DNA from: Raineyella sp. LH-20
GTDB lineage: Bacteria > Actinomycetota > Actinomycetes > Propionibacteriales > Propionibacteriaceae
DNA: 64,000 bases
Assembly (NCBI RefSeq): GCF_033110965.1
Contig: NZ_CP137003.1
Span: 620,001-684,000 of the forward strand
Reading direction: 5' to 3'
The notes under the pieces were generated by a model. The model ran no database searches. It saw only the letters and a program-made list of their open reading frames with translations, and was not told the DNA's origin. The stretch's first letter is position 1. Each line of letters starts with the position of its first letter. Below, piece after piece: positions 53,425 through 62,719 of this stretch. The translations under genes and the position numbers were made by a program.

Positions 53425-54192
53425 CTAGCGTGCCGGCGCCGGATAGATGCCGCCGCTTGCCTGGCGTCCACCGTCGACCGGCAGGATCACGCCGGTGATG
53501 TACGACGCCTCGTCGCCGGCCAGGAACACCACCGCCGCCGCGACATCGGCCGGGGTCCCCGCACGGCGGATCGGAGTGTGACCGATAATCGCGTCGCGCA
53601 GCGAGGCGGGCGCGCCCGCTGTGCGTGGCGTCTCGATGAACCCCGGTGCCACGGCGTTCACCCGGATGCCGTCGACAGCGTGGTCGAGCGCCATCGAGCG
53701 GGTCATGTTGTTCAGCGCCGCCTTGGTCGTGTTGTACGCCACCGCCCGGTAGTCACCCCGGAAGCTCTGCACCGAGGAGATCTGGATGATCGAGCCCTGC
53801 GTCTTCCGCAGCTCGGGGATCGCGGCACGGCTGAACAGGTACGCGCTGGTGATGTTGCTGCGCAGGAGATCAGCCCAGGCGTCCGGCTCGACAGTGGTGA
53901 CATCGCCGGAGAGGGCGTTCCCGACATTGTTGACCAGAAGGTCCAGCCCACCGAACCGCTCGACCGCCACCTGAACGGCCCGCATGGCCGTGGCCTCGTC
54001 ACCGGCGTCACCGAGCACGGCGGCGACCCGCTCGGACGGGAGCGCGTCAAGCGAACGCCGCAGAGACTCCACCCCGCGGCTGACGGCGACGACGTTCGCG
54101 CCTTCCTGGATGAGCCGGGCAGCAATGCCCTCCCCGATGCCGGAGCTCGCCCCGGTCACGATCGCGGTCTTGCCGGCAAGTGCGTACGCCAC
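53425..54192 (-). CDS. Short-chain dehydrogenase/reductase
   Basis: 255 residues from GTG 54192, with GGGAG 6 bases upstream. Classical SDR: cofactor motif TGASSGIGEG, NNVG, catalytic Ser in QISSVQSF, and YNTTKAAL where the catalytic Tyr-x-x-x-Lys is expected (Y-N-T-T-K). C-terminal GVILPVDGGRQ. Substrate unknown. 76 bases upstream of the MoxR gene; co-transcription possible. Confidence 0.9.
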   Translation of the reverse strand: MAYALAGKTAIVTGASSGIGEGIAARLIQEGANVVAVSRGVESLRRSLDALPSERVAAVLGDAGDEATAMRAVQVAVERFGGLDLLVNNVGNALSGDVTTVEPDAWADLLRSNITSAYLFSRAAIPELRKTQGSIIQISSVQSFRGDYRAVAYNTTKAALNNMTRSMALDHAVDGIRVNAVAPGFIETPRTAGAPASLRDAIIGHTPIRRAGTPADVAAAVVFLAGDEASYITGVILPVDGGRQASGGIYPAPAR

Positions 54193-54343
54193 GAGGTACT
54201 CCCTGTCGTTGTCGGTGGGCGGGGGTCGCCTCGATACTGGCACTCCGACCCAAGGGCGAGCATCGAGGCGCACCGGACTCGTCGCGCTCGGCGCGGACCA
54301 TGGGGCCGGCGCAGTTCGGGGCAGCCACGCCCACGCCGTCTCG

Positions 54344-54428
54344 TCGGCTGACAGATCTGCTGATATCGGCTGACGGATCGATTCCTTCGCTCAAGCAGAT
54401 TCCTCGAACCCACCCAGATTCCTCGAAC
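54344..54428. repeat. Two pairs of short direct repeats upstream of the DUF222/HNH gene
   Basis: TCGGCTGAC at 54344 and 54366 (22 bases apart), and CAGATTCCTCGAAC at 54396 and 54415 (19 bases apart). They lie in the 279-base gap between the divergent SDR and HNH genes and could be regulatory or remnants of a tandem duplication. Confidence 0.7.
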
Positions 54429-54471
54429 TGACGATCGATTAGTGTCAGTGGTGTGCCGTACCGTTGGCGGC

Positions 54472-56134
54472 ATGGAGGGGACATTGTTCGAGGTGCCTGA
54501 TCCGGGCGGTGATGGGCCGGATCAGGACGGTGCTGGGCCGGATCAGGGCGGTGACGCGGCCGGCAGGCCGGCTGCTGGCCGGGGTGCCGGTGGGATCGAG
54601 CTCGACACCGGCCTGCTGGACGAGGCCGAGGCCACGCTCGCGGATGTGGTGATGCCGGTCGCGTTGGCCCCGGACCGGGTGATGCCCGGTCTGGTCGGTG
54701 ACGCGTTGGAGGAGATCGACGCGTTGCGGACCCTGCGGGCCGCGGCCGAGGCCCGGGAGTTCGCATTGGTCGGGCATGCGGCGACGATCGCCCCACCGCC
54801 TGCCCAGCATCCGTTGCCGGGTGGGGAGAGACTGGTCGATCTGGGCGGGGACGGCTGTCCGCTGGTCGCGGAGTTCATCGTGGTCGAGATCGCCGCCCTG
54901 CTGCACACCACCCATGCCTCGGCCCGTGCCCTGATCGCCGACGCCCTGTCGGTGCGGTGGCGCCACCCGCGGATGTGGGCGGCGGTGATGGCGGGCCGGC
55001 TGCCGGTGTGGCAGGCCCGCCGGATCGCGCAGGCGGTCCGCTGGGCCCGGCTGGCCCGACCCCAGGCCCTGCAGATCGACCGGCATCTCGCGCCGGCTCT
55101 GGGCGCGGTGTCGTGGACCCGGCTGGAAGCCCTGGTGGAGGGCGAGATCGTCGCGGCCGACCCCGCCGCCGCAGCAGAGGCCGAGCAACGGGCACGGACC
55201 GGCCGCTACGCCCGGGTGGTCCGTGACGAGTCCGGGCAGGCCGGGGTGCGGACCCTGGTCGCCCGGCTGGCGACTCCCGACGCGGGCCCAGCTCGATGCG
55301 ACCCTGAGCCGCCTGGCCGCCGCCCTCGCCACCACCGGCGCGGACGCCGACAGTCTGGACGTACGCCGGTCCCGTGCGCTGGGGATGTTGGCCACCCCTG
55401 AGCGGGCGGTCGCGCTGCTGGCCGGTGACCGTCAGGCTGCAGACCGGTTGCGGGCGCCGGTGCGGCTGTATGTCCACGTGAACGCCGAGCGTCTCGACGA
55501 CCGGGGCGTCGCCCGGCTGGAGGGCGAGGGGGCGGTCCCCGTCCAGACCCTGAGGGCGTTGTTGGCGGACTCCACGGTGCGGGTGACCGGGGTGATCGAC
55601 CACCGCGACTCCGAGCCGATCGACGCCTACGAGATCCCCGAACGACTGCGTGAGCAGGTCATCCTCGCCCAGCCGTACGACGTGTTCCCCTGGGGGGCGC
55701 GCCGGTCCCGCCACGCCGACCTCGACCACACCATGCCCTACCATCACGCCGGCCCACCCGGTCGGGCCGCGCCGCCGGGTCAGACCCGGATCGACAACCT
55801 CGGCCCGCTGTCGCGGACCGCGCACCGCGCCAAGACCCACGCCGGCTGGCGCTGCCGCCAGACCGCCCCCGGCCACTGGCTGTGGCGCTCCCCCTACGGC
55901 CGCGACTACCTGGTCGACAACTGGGGCACCCACACCCCCGACCACCCCACCACCAGCCAACCCTCCGACCTCGAGCTCGACGCCATCGACCGGCTCACCG
56001 CCCCACCCCGGCACCGTGCCCCGAGCCCCCGGAGGAGCCGCCGGCCACGAGGGCAGCGGCACCGAGGGCAGCGGCACCGACGGCGGCCCCGGGACCGACG
56101 GCACTACCGCGGCCGGGTCGTCCGTCAGCGCTGA
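54472..56134 (+). pseudogene. DUF222/HNH endonuclease-domain gene with a single-base frameshift
   Basis: From ATG 54472 the frame encodes the DUF222 (13E12-type) region (LRTLRAAAEAREFALVGHAA, LHTTHASARALIADALSVRWRHP, GRLPVWQARRIAQAV) up to LVARLATPDA. At 55284-55286 a GGG shifts the frame; removing one G gives DAAQLDATLSRLAAAL and continues in the other frame to 56134. The second part includes the HNH nuclease signature (LDHTMPYHHAG, IDNLGPLSRTAHRAKTHAGW). The restored protein would be about 550 residues. Either a real +1 slip in a G run or a sequencing error. The stop abuts that of the convergent gene. Confidence 0.85.
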
Positions 56135-56998
56135 TCAGGCGAACACGCGGACGACCGCGGCGATGTCCTCGGCGCCCTGGCCCTGCTCCTCGGCCCGGGC
56201 GTACAGTCCCCGCACTGCGTCGAGGATCGGGAACGTCCCCGCGTCGCCGGTGGCGGCCTCGGCCAGTTCGAGGTCCTTGTGGAGGCCGCGAAGCTGGAAG
56301 TTGGCCGGCTGGAAGTCGTCGGCCAGCATCAACCCGCCCTTGGCATGCGCGTAAACCGTGTCGGACTGCCCACCGGCGATCGCCTCGAGGAACAGCCGCT
56401 CGTCCAGGCCGAGGGCCCGCAACATGGCGAAGGCCTGGCCGGTGCCGGCGGTGAGCAGGCCGATCCAGGTGTTGCAGACAAGCTTGAGCCGGGTCCCCGC
56501 ACCGACCTCGGGACCGGCGACGACGCGCTTCTGGCTGATCACTGCCAGCAGCGGCTCCACAGCGGCCAGCCGGTCGGCGTCGCCCCCGGTGAGCAACACC
56601 AGCGTGCCGGACTCGGCCGGCCCCTTCGTCCCGAGCATCATCGCCTCGACCAGCGCCAGGCCGTGGTCGGCCGCGACCGACACCACCTGGTCGGTGCCGT
56701 CGACTCCGATCGTGGACATCTGCACCCACAGGGCACCGGCGGGCGCGGCACCGGACGCCTCCCGGATCACCGAGACGACCGCCTCGGCATCGAACAGGGT
56801 CATCAGCACGATATCGGCCGACGCGACCGCTTCGGCCGGGGTCGCCGCCACCGTCGCACCGAACTCGGCGAGGGGCTCGGCCCGCTCCGCCGTACGATTC
56901 CAGACCGTCACGTCCACACCTCTGCCGAGGAGACGCTCGGCGAGCGCCCGCCCCATGATCCCGGTGCCGAGGATGACGACCTTGCCCAACCCGCTCAT
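56135..56998 (-). CDS. 3-Hydroxyisobutyrate-dehydrogenase-like NAD(P) oxidoreductase
   Basis: 287 residues. The NAD-binding motif VVILGTGIMGRALAERLLGRG is at the N-terminus, VTVWNRTAERAEPL binds the cofactor phosphate, GTKGPAESGTLVLLTGG follows, and the catalytic lysine is in GAGTRLKLVCNTW. The beta-hydroxyacid dehydrogenase family includes HIBADH, tartronate semialdehyde reductase and imine reductases, and the LKLVCN (rather than KLxNN) pattern leaves the substrate open. Confidence 0.87.
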   Translation of the reverse strand: MSGLGKVVILGTGIMGRALAERLLGRGVDVTVWNRTAERAEPLAEFGATVAATPAEAVASADIVLMTLFDAEAVVSVIREASGAAPAGALWVQMSTIGVDGTDQVVSVAADHGLALVEAMMLGTKGPAESGTLVLLTGGDADRLAAVEPLLAVISQKRVVAGPEVGAGTRLKLVCNTWIGLLTAGTGQAFAMLRALGLDERLFLEAIAGGQSDTVYAHAKGGLMLADDFQPANFQLRGLHKDLELAEAATGDAGTFPILDAVRGLYARAEEQGQGAEDIAAVVRVFA

Positions 56999-57096
56999 CT
57001 GCGCTGACCCTCCTGTGTCGGTGTGGTCGTCACACTACGCGCCCGGGATCGGCCGCCCTCCGGGAGGACCGGGCAGGCCCGAAGGACGCCCGGGGG

Positions 57097-58686
57097 TCAG
57101 GAGTGGGAGCCGGGCCGCTCGGCGTGCCGATGGCGGCGCCGGGCCGGCGGAGCACCCGCACGGTCGCCCCGAGTGGAGGGGGTCTGCTGGCCCGATCGCT
57201 TCTCCGCGTGCTGTTCGGGCGCGCGGCTCCCGGACGTACGTCCCTGGGCCGGCCCGGACGCACCCCTGCCAGCAGATCCACCCCTGCCAGCAGACCCACC
57301 CCTGCCAGCAGATCCACCAGGGCCAGCAGACCCACCACGGCCAGCAGACCCACCACGGCCAGCGGTGGACCGCGAGGAGCGGCCCGATCCCGAACGCCGC
57401 GACCGACCGGAACCGGATCCCGAGCCGGAGCGCCCCTGACCGGAGTCCCCCGACCCCTGCGACCCCCGCGCCGCACCAGCGGCGGGCTCCGGGCTCACCA
57501 GAGCACGGGCCTCGTCCGCACTCAGCGTCACCCGCTCCCCCGGCGCCAGCGACTCGAGCACTGCCGGCTCCGGCTCGGCCACCTCGGGGGTGATGCCGGC
57601 CTTGCGCATCATCTGGCGGACCTCCTGGCGCTGGTCCGGGGTCACCAGGGTGACCACCGTGCCGGAGTGCCCGGCGCGCGCCGTACGGCCCGAGCGGTGC
57701 AGATAGGCCTTGTGCTCGACCGGCGGGTCGGCGTGCACGACGAGGGCGACGTCGTCGACGTGGATGCCGCGGGCGGCGATGTCGGTCGCCACCAGGGTGC
57801 GGACGGTGCCCGACTCGAACGCCGCCAGGTTGCGGGTGCGGGCGTTCTGCGACAGATTGCCGTGCAGGTCGACGGCCGGGATGCCCCGATCCACCAGCTG
57901 CTTCGCCAGCCGCTTGGCGCCGTGCTTCGTACGGGTGAAGAGGATCGTCCGGCCCGGCGCCGAGGCCAGGTCGGCGAGCACCCGGCCGCGGGTGTCCTTG
58001 TCGACGCGCAGCACGTAGTGGTCCATCGTGGACACCGGCGACTGCGGCGAATCGGCCTCGTGGGTGACCGGATCGTGCAGGTAGCGCTTCACCAGCACGT
58101 CGATGCCGTTGTCGAGGGTCGCCGAGAAGAGCAGCCGCTGGCCGGTCGTCGGCGTACGGTCGAGAATCTTGCGGACCATCGGCAGGAAGCCCATGTCGGC
58201 CATGTGGTCGGCCTCGTCGAGGACGGTGATCTCGACATCGTCGAGGTTGGCGGCGCCCTGGCCCATCAGGTCGAGCAGCCGGCCCGGGCAAGCGACGAGC
58301 ACGTCGACCCCGCGGGCCAGCGCCTGCACCTGCGGGCCCTGGCCGACACCGCCGAAGACCGTACGACTGGTCAGCCCGACCGCCGCCTCCAGCGGCTTCA
58401 GCGACTCCTCGATCTGGGTCGCGAGTTCGCGGGTGGGCGCCAGCACCAGGGCGCGCGGGCGCTTCGGGCGGGCCTTCCGCGGGGCGGCGACGAGCCGGGC
58501 CACCATCGGCAGCAGGAAGGCGTACGTCTTGCCGGAGCCGGTGCGGCCCCGACCGAGGACGTCACGGCCGGCCAGCGAGTCCGGCAGCGTCGCCGCCTGG
58601 ATCGGGGTGGGCACGGTGATGGCGCGCTCGGCGAGGACGTCGGACAGGGACGCGGGCACACCGAGGCGCACGAAAGCTGAAGTCAA
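57097..58686 (-). CDS. DEAD-box RNA helicase with RG-rich tail
   Basis: 529 residues from TTG 58686, with AAGGA 6 bases upstream; no better ATG or GTG is available. Motifs in order: Q motif (FVRLGVPASL, PTPIQAATLP), I (GRTGSGKTYAF), Ia (APTRELATQ), II (VLDEADHMADMGF, i.e. DEAD), III (FSATL), IV (ILFTRTKHGAKRLA), V (ATDIAARGIHV), VI (HRSGRTARAG). Residues about 400-529 are Ser/Gly/Arg rich with six tandem GRGGSA-like units, a disordered RNA-binding tail as in RhlE-type helicases. Probably acts in RNA remodelling in the cold or in ribosome assembly. Confidence 0.93.
   Translation of the reverse strand: MTSAFVRLGVPASLSDVLAERAITVPTPIQAATLPDSLAGRDVLGRGRTGSGKTYAFLLPMVARLVAAPRKARPKRPRALVLAPTRELATQIEESLKPLEAAVGLTSRTVFGGVGQGPQVQALARGVDVLVACPGRLLDLMGQGAANLDDVEITVLDEADHMADMGFLPMVRKILDRTPTTGQRLLFSATLDNGIDVLVKRYLHDPVTHEADSPQSPVSTMDHYVLRVDKDTRGRVLADLASAPGRTILFTRTKHGAKRLAKQLVDRGIPAVDLHGNLSQNARTRNLAAFESGTVRTLVATDIAARGIHVDDVALVVHADPPVEHKAYLHRSGRTARAGHSGTVVTLVTPDQRQEVRQMMRKAGITPEVAEPEPAVLESLAPGERVTLSADEARALVSPEPAAGAARGSQGSGDSGQGRSGSGSGSGRSRRSGSGRSSRSTAGRGGSAGRGGSAGPGGSAGRGGSAGRGGSAGRGASGPAQGRTSGSRAPEQHAEKRSGQQTPSTRGDRAGAPPARRRHRHAERPGSHS
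57261..57368. repeat. Six 18-bp tandem units encoding the helicase RGG tail
   Basis: CACCCCTGCCAGCAGATC-like units at 57261, 57279, 57297, 57315, 57333 and 57351, with a gradual change from CCCCTGCC to CCACGGCC. They encode the Gly-Arg-Gly-Gly-Ser-Ala repeats on the minus strand. Confidence 0.92.
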
Positions 58687-58973
58687 GGAGGTTCCTTAGA
58701 AGTGTCTTGCCGGGGGATCGCATCGCCCACTGGGACAGACACGGCGCATCATCGGGAGGGATCCCGGGCGCCCGGCGGCCCGAGGCAAGACTCGGCGGGC
58801 CGACGCGACGAACCTACCCGGCAGCACGGCGAAAACCAACTCCACGGACCGTACGCCGGCCCGACGGCCCCCTCCGCACACCTCTCCGCACTCCGGCCAC
58901 CCCTCCCGGACCCTCGACTTCTCCTCAGCAAATAAACATGGTTAGAGTGTGTAAAAACAGATCGGAGGAACCC

Positions 58974-59243
58974 ATGTCCACCACCACCGGCTGCCGCTGC
59001 GGCGAGCACGACGAGACCGCCGTCCCGTCCATCAACGTCCTCGACCTCCCCCACGCCGTCCGCCACGGCGCGGTGATCGGCGCCATCACACAGCTCTCCC
59101 AGGGCGGGTCGCTGGACGTCGTCGCCCCGCACAACCCGCTGCCGATGATGGCCCAGCTCGAGGACGTCGCCCCCGGCCAGTTCGACCGCACCTACCTCAC
59201 CGAGGGCCCCGAGCAGTGGACGGTGCGCTTCACCCGTCGCTGA
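58974..59243 (+). CDS. DUF2249-domain protein
   Basis: 89 residues from ATG 58974, with GGAGG 5 bases upstream. A short Cys/His-rich start (TTTGCRCGEHDE) precedes a DUF2249-like sulfur-carrier fold: INVLDLPHAVRHGAVIGAI, LDVVAPHNPLPMMAQLE, QWTVRFTRR. Members are small redox- or nitric-oxide-associated proteins of unknown biochemistry. Upstream DNA (58929-58960) is AT-rich (AAATAAACATGG, GTGTAAAAACAG), so the promoter is probably there. The 287-base gap to the helicase gene holds no other gene. Confidence 0.8.
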   Translation: MSTTTGCRCGEHDETAVPSINVLDLPHAVRHGAVIGAITQLSQGGSLDVVAPHNPLPMMAQLEDVAPGQFDRTYLTEGPEQWTVRFTRR

Positions 59244-59270
59244 CGGGCCACGCCCGGTCGTCCGGGACAC

Positions 59271-59299
59271 CTGACGGCGCTGGTCGCGCGGCCTAGATT
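59271..59299 (+). promoter_or_regulatory. Promoter for a leaderless flavoprotein mRNA
   Basis: CTGACG (59271-59276), 17-base spacer, TAGATT (59294-59299). The ATG at 59307 is 7 bases beyond the -10 box, so transcription should begin at or next to the start codon. No Shine-Dalgarno is present. Confidence 0.65.
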
Positions 59300-59306
59300 G
59301 GGCCGC

Positions 59307-60740
59307 ATGACCAGCGCCGCGTCCGCGCCCGCCACCGAGAGCCCCGCCCAGACCTACGACGTGATCGTCCTCGGCGGTGGCCCCGCCGGGGAGAACGTCG
59401 CCGACTACGCCGTCCGCGGCAGTTCCCGCACCGCGGCCATCGTCGAGGCGGAGCTCCTCGGCGGCGAGTGCTCCTACTGGGCCTGCATGCCGAGCAAGGC
59501 CCTGCTCCGACCGCTCGACGTCGCCGAGACGGCAGCCAACCTCGCCCCGCTGTCTGTGCCGACGCTGGACCGCGACGCACTGCTCGCCCGGCGCGACGAC
59601 TGGGTCTCCCACTACGACGACGGCGGACAGGTGCGCTGGGCCGAGGGGGCCGGCCTGACCATGGTCCGCGGCCACGGCCGGCTGGTCGGCGAACGGACTG
59701 TCGAGGTGGTCGACGGGCAGGGCACCGTACGCCGCCTGATGGCGCGCACCGCGGTCGTGCTGGCCACCGGCTCGGTCCCGGTGATCCCGGGACCGTTGAC
59801 AGCGCTCCACCCGTGGACGACTCGCGACGTCACCGCGGTGATCGAGGTGCCCGAGCGGCTGGCGATCGTCGGCGGCGGGGTGTCCGCCTGCGAGGCGGCC
59901 CGCTGGATGACGGCACTCGGCTCCCAGGTCACCCTGCTGGTGCGCGGCGGACGCCTGCTCGGGAAGTTCGAGGAGTTCGCCGGCGAGGAGGTCGCCGACG
60001 GGCTGCGGTCGGCCGGCGTGAGCGTACGTCTCGCCACCTCGGTGACGGCGGCCAGCCGGCAAACGGTCGACCCGGAGGCACCGGTCGGCCGGACGCACGG
60101 CGGTCCGCTCACCCTGACCCTCGACGACGGGACGGACCTCGAGGTCGACGAGATCGTCGCGGCGACCGGGCGGCGACCGACCACCGACACCATCGGGCTC
60201 GACACGATCGGCCTCGACCCCGCCGCGCTCCGGGGTCGTACCCACGGCGGCGACCTGCCGCCCTGGCTGTTCACCGTCGGCGACATCAACGCCGAGGCGA
60301 TGCTCACCCACTGGGGCAAGCACCAGGCCCGGATGATCGGCCGACGGATCGGTGCACTGGCCGAGGGGCGCACCCCGGCCGCGGAGCCGCCGGCGCCGGT
60401 CCCCCAGGTGGCCTTCACCTCACCGCAGGTCGCCTCGGTCGGTCTCACCTCGGCGCAGGCCGCGCGGGAGGGTCGTACGGTCCGGCTGCTCGACGTCGAC
60501 TACACCTCGGCCGCCGGCGCCGGGCTGCTGCGCGACGACGCCGCCGGCCGGGTCCGTCTGGTCGTCGACGCCGCCACAGAGGTGGCGCTCGGAGCCACCT
60601 TCGTCGGGCCGGAGGTGGCCGAGCAACTGCACGCCGCCACGATCGCCGTCACCGCCGGGCTGGATCTGGCGACGCTGCGCCGGGCCGTGCCGAGCTATCC
60701 GACCGCCTCCGAGGTGTGGCTGCGCCTCCTCGAATCCTGA
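59307..60740 (+). CDS. FAD-dependent pyridine nucleotide-disulfide oxidoreductase family protein
   Basis: 477 residues. FAD motif DVIVLGGGPAGENVADYA, redox pair in GGECSYWACMPSKALL (CxxxxC, as in the family), NAD(P) motif LAIVGGGVSACEAARWM, and a second FAD motif ending LFTVGDINAEAML. The C-terminal His-Glu pair of lipoamide, glutathione and mercuric reductases is absent: the expected HP-x-x-x-E reads SYPTASE. It is therefore more likely a soluble transhydrogenase-like or quinone-reductase-like flavoprotein than a true disulfide reductase. Confidence 0.9.
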   Translation: MTSAASAPATESPAQTYDVIVLGGGPAGENVADYAVRGSSRTAAIVEAELLGGECSYWACMPSKALLRPLDVAETAANLAPLSVPTLDRDALLARRDDWVSHYDDGGQVRWAEGAGLTMVRGHGRLVGERTVEVVDGQGTVRRLMARTAVVLATGSVPVIPGPLTALHPWTTRDVTAVIEVPERLAIVGGGVSACEAARWMTALGSQVTLLVRGGRLLGKFEEFAGEEVADGLRSAGVSVRLATSVTAASRQTVDPEAPVGRTHGGPLTLTLDDGTDLEVDEIVAATGRRPTTDTIGLDTIGLDPAALRGRTHGGDLPPWLFTVGDINAEAMLTHWGKHQARMIGRRIGALAEGRTPAAEPPAPVPQVAFTSPQVASVGLTSAQAAREGRTVRLLDVDYTSAAGAGLLRDDAAGRVRLVVDAATEVALGATFVGPEVAEQLHAATIAVTAGLDLATLRRAVPSYPTASEVWLRLLES

Positions 60741-60841
60741 GGCCCGCTGGGCCGCGCCGGTCGATCTCAAGGAGATGGTGTACGCGCCCCCGTCGGCCTG
60801 AGGGGATCGGCGTGTCGAGCTGACGACAGGGGCAGCGCCAC

Positions 60842-60882
60842 CGGCGGGCGGACGGGGATTCCAGGTCCCCGGCCGCCCGCCG
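60842..60882 (+). terminator. Hairpin terminator after the flavoprotein gene
   Basis: CGGCGGGCGG pairs perfectly with CCGCCCGCCG, with an inner GGGG/CCCC pairing, followed by TTTC. About 100 bases beyond the stop codon. Confidence 0.75.
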
Positions 60883-60937
60883 TTTCATGGTTCCAGGGGG
60901 CCTCCAGGCACCCTCCCATGTCAACTCTCACACGCGC

Positions 60938-60967
60938 CACGTTAAATCTTTCCTTTCGCGTGTTAAC
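60938..60967. promoter_or_regulatory. Direct repeats, candidate operator of the right ABC/xylulokinase operon
   Basis: CACGTTAAA (60938-60946) and CGTGTTAAC (60959-60967) are spaced by exactly 21 bases in an AT-richer patch. A weak -10 candidate TACGCT follows at 60972-60977. The sites could bind a repressor encoded outside the window. Confidence 0.45.
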
Positions 60968-61139
60968 AGGCTACGCTCGGGAGCGGAAACAGTGGCCGGG
61001 CACCGATGCCCGGCCGGGGACGCACGGCAGGGTTGCCGGCGTGGAATCGAGGTCTCCCCTTTCCGGTTGACGGACCGCAATGTCGCGGCAGACACGGTCC
61101 CCTTCCGGGACCGGGGTCTCCCGGAAGGAAACGACTCTG

Positions 61140-61193
61140 ATGCGAAGTTGGCAGTCGACGGCGACACGGCCGGCCCAGGGGTGGCGTCCATGA
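61140..61193 (+). CDS. Putative 17-residue upstream ORF overlapping the ABC ATPase start
   Basis: ATG 61140 has GGAAGGAA about 9 bases upstream. The peptide MRSWQSTATRPAQGWRP ends at TGA 61191-61193, overlapping the ATPase ATG (ATGA). This arrangement would couple ATPase translation to the uORF. The ATPase also has its own weak AGGGG 8 bases upstream. Coding status is inferred. Confidence 0.4.
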   Translation: MRSWQSTATRPAQGWRP

Positions 61194-62719
61194 CCGCGGC
61201 GAGACGGAGCGACGACGCGGTGCTCGAGGTCGAGGACATCACCAAGAGCTTCGGCGGCATCCCGGTGCTCAAGGGGATCTCGATGGCCCTGGACCGCGGC
61301 ACCGTCACGGCCCTCGCCGGCGAGAACGGCGCGGGCAAGTCCACCCTGATGAAGATCATCGCGGGGCAGTACGCGCCCGACGCCGGCCGCGCCCGGGTCG
61401 CCGGACAGGATCTGCCGTTCGGCGACATCATCGCCGCCCAGAAGCTCGGCGTCGCGATCGTGCCCCAGGAGCTCACCGCGATCCCCGAGATGAAGGTCTA
61501 CGAGAACCTCGCCGTCGGGCGCGAGATCACCCGTGCCGGCTTCCTCGACCGGCGGGCCCTCAAGCGACGGGCGAGCGAGCAGCTGGCCACCTTCGGGATC
61601 GACATCGACCCCGAGCTGCCGATGCACCGGCTCCCGGTCGGCCTCCAACAGATCGTGGAGATCGTCAAGAACGTCGACCGCGGCGCCACCGTCCTGCTGC
61701 TGGACGAACCGACCTCGGCCATCGCCGACCGGGAGCGGGAGCACCTCTACGAGCTCGTCGACCGGCTCCGCACCCGCGGGGTGGCGATGATCTACACCAC
61801 CCACAAGATGGAGGAGATCCACGCGATCGCCGATCGGGTGATCGTGCTGCGCGACGGCGTCCTCACCGCGGACACCCCGGTCGCGGAGACCACCGAGCAG
61901 TCCATCGTCACCGCGATGGTCGGCCGTGAGCTGACCAGCGTGTTCCCGCCTCGGCCCGAGCCCGCCGACGACACCGTCCTCACCCTGCGGGACTGGCAGG
62001 TGACCGGGGCCTCCGCGCCGGTCGACCTGGACGTACGACGCGGCGAGATCCTCGGCCTGGCCGGCCTGATGGGCGCCGGCCGCACCGAACTGCTGGAGTC
62101 GATCTTCGGTCTGCGCCCGATCGACGGCGGCACGCTGACGATCAAGGGGCGTACGGTCGCCGCGCCGACCCCGGACCGGATGATCCGGAACGGCGTCGCC
62201 ATGGTGCCCGAGGACCGCAAGGGCAGCGGCCTGCTGCTCGAGCTGCCGATCAGCACCAACGGGGCCCTGCCCAACCTGCGCAAGATGTCGGCCGCCGGCT
62301 TCGTCCGCCCGGGGCGGATCCGCTCGCTGGTCGGCGATGCGATGGACCGCGTACGCCTCAAGAGTGCCGGGCTGCACCAGCCGGTCGGCGCGCTCTCCGG
62401 CGGCAACCAGCAGAAGGTCGTCCTCGGCCGGTGGCTGACCGACACCGTCGACCTGCTGCTCCTCGACGAACCGACCCGCGGCGTCGACGTCGGCGCCCGT
62501 TCGGAGATCTACCGCATCATCGTCGAGCTCGCCCGGCAGGGGATGGCCGTGATCATGGCCTCTTCCGATATGCCGGAGGTGATGGGTCTGGCCCATCGCA
62601 CCCTGGTGATGCAGCAGGGTGCCGTCCGCGGCGAGCTGGGCCGCGACGTCCTCGACAGCGGGGACGCCCAGGAAACCATCTTCCGTCTGGCCACCGGACT
62701 GGAGTCGAACAATGTCTGA
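61190..62719 (+). CDS. Sugar ABC transporter ATP-binding protein (tandem ATPase)
   Basis: 509 residues from ATG 61190. First half: Walker A GENGAGKST, Walker B VLLLDEPTSAIAD, H-loop YTTHKMEEIH. Second half: GLMGAGRTE, PEDRKGSGLLLEL, signature LSGGNQQK, Walker B LLLLDEPTRGVDVG. Same class as the ATPase at 306-1811 but clearly diverged from it. Its stop overlaps the permease start by 8 bases. No binding-protein gene lies upstream, so it is either distant or downstream of the window. Confidence 0.94.
   Translation: MTAARRSDDAVLEVEDITKSFGGIPVLKGISMALDRGTVTALAGENGAGKSTLMKIIAGQYAPDAGRARVAGQDLPFGDIIAAQKLGVAIVPQELTAIPEMKVYENLAVGREITRAGFLDRRALKRRASEQLATFGIDIDPELPMHRLPVGLQQIVEIVKNVDRGATVLLLDEPTSAIADREREHLYELVDRLRTRGVAMIYTTHKMEEIHAIADRVIVLRDGVLTADTPVAETTEQSIVTAMVGRELTSVFPPRPEPADDTVLTLRDWQVTGASAPVDLDVRRGEILGLAGLMGAGRTELLESIFGLRPIDGGTLTIKGRTVAAPTPDRMIRNGVAMVPEDRKGSGLLLELPISTNGALPNLRKMSAAGFVRPGRIRSLVGDAMDRVRLKSAGLHQPVGALSGGNQQKVVLGRWLTDTVDLLLLDEPTRGVDVGARSEIYRIIVELARQGMAVIMASSDMPEVMGLAHRTLVMQQGAVRGELGRDVLDSGDAQETIFRLATGLESNNV

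Larger units (their letters stand above)
60741..61189. other. 449-base region between flavoprotein and right sugar ABC operon
   Basis: It holds a hairpin terminator (60842-60882), a pair of direct repeats near a likely promoter (60938-60967), and a short upstream ORF that begins at 61140 and overlaps the ATPase start. Nothing else in it looks coding. Confidence 0.6.

Noticed and set aside
57261-57368. Possible CRISPR or satellite array
   Set aside because: The units are in-frame codons for the Gly/Arg/Ser tail of the helicase.
60741-60800. Tiny ORF after the flavoprotein gene (about 8 codons next to AAGGAG)
   Set aside because: Too short, spacing to the start is wrong, and it lies just ahead of a terminator.
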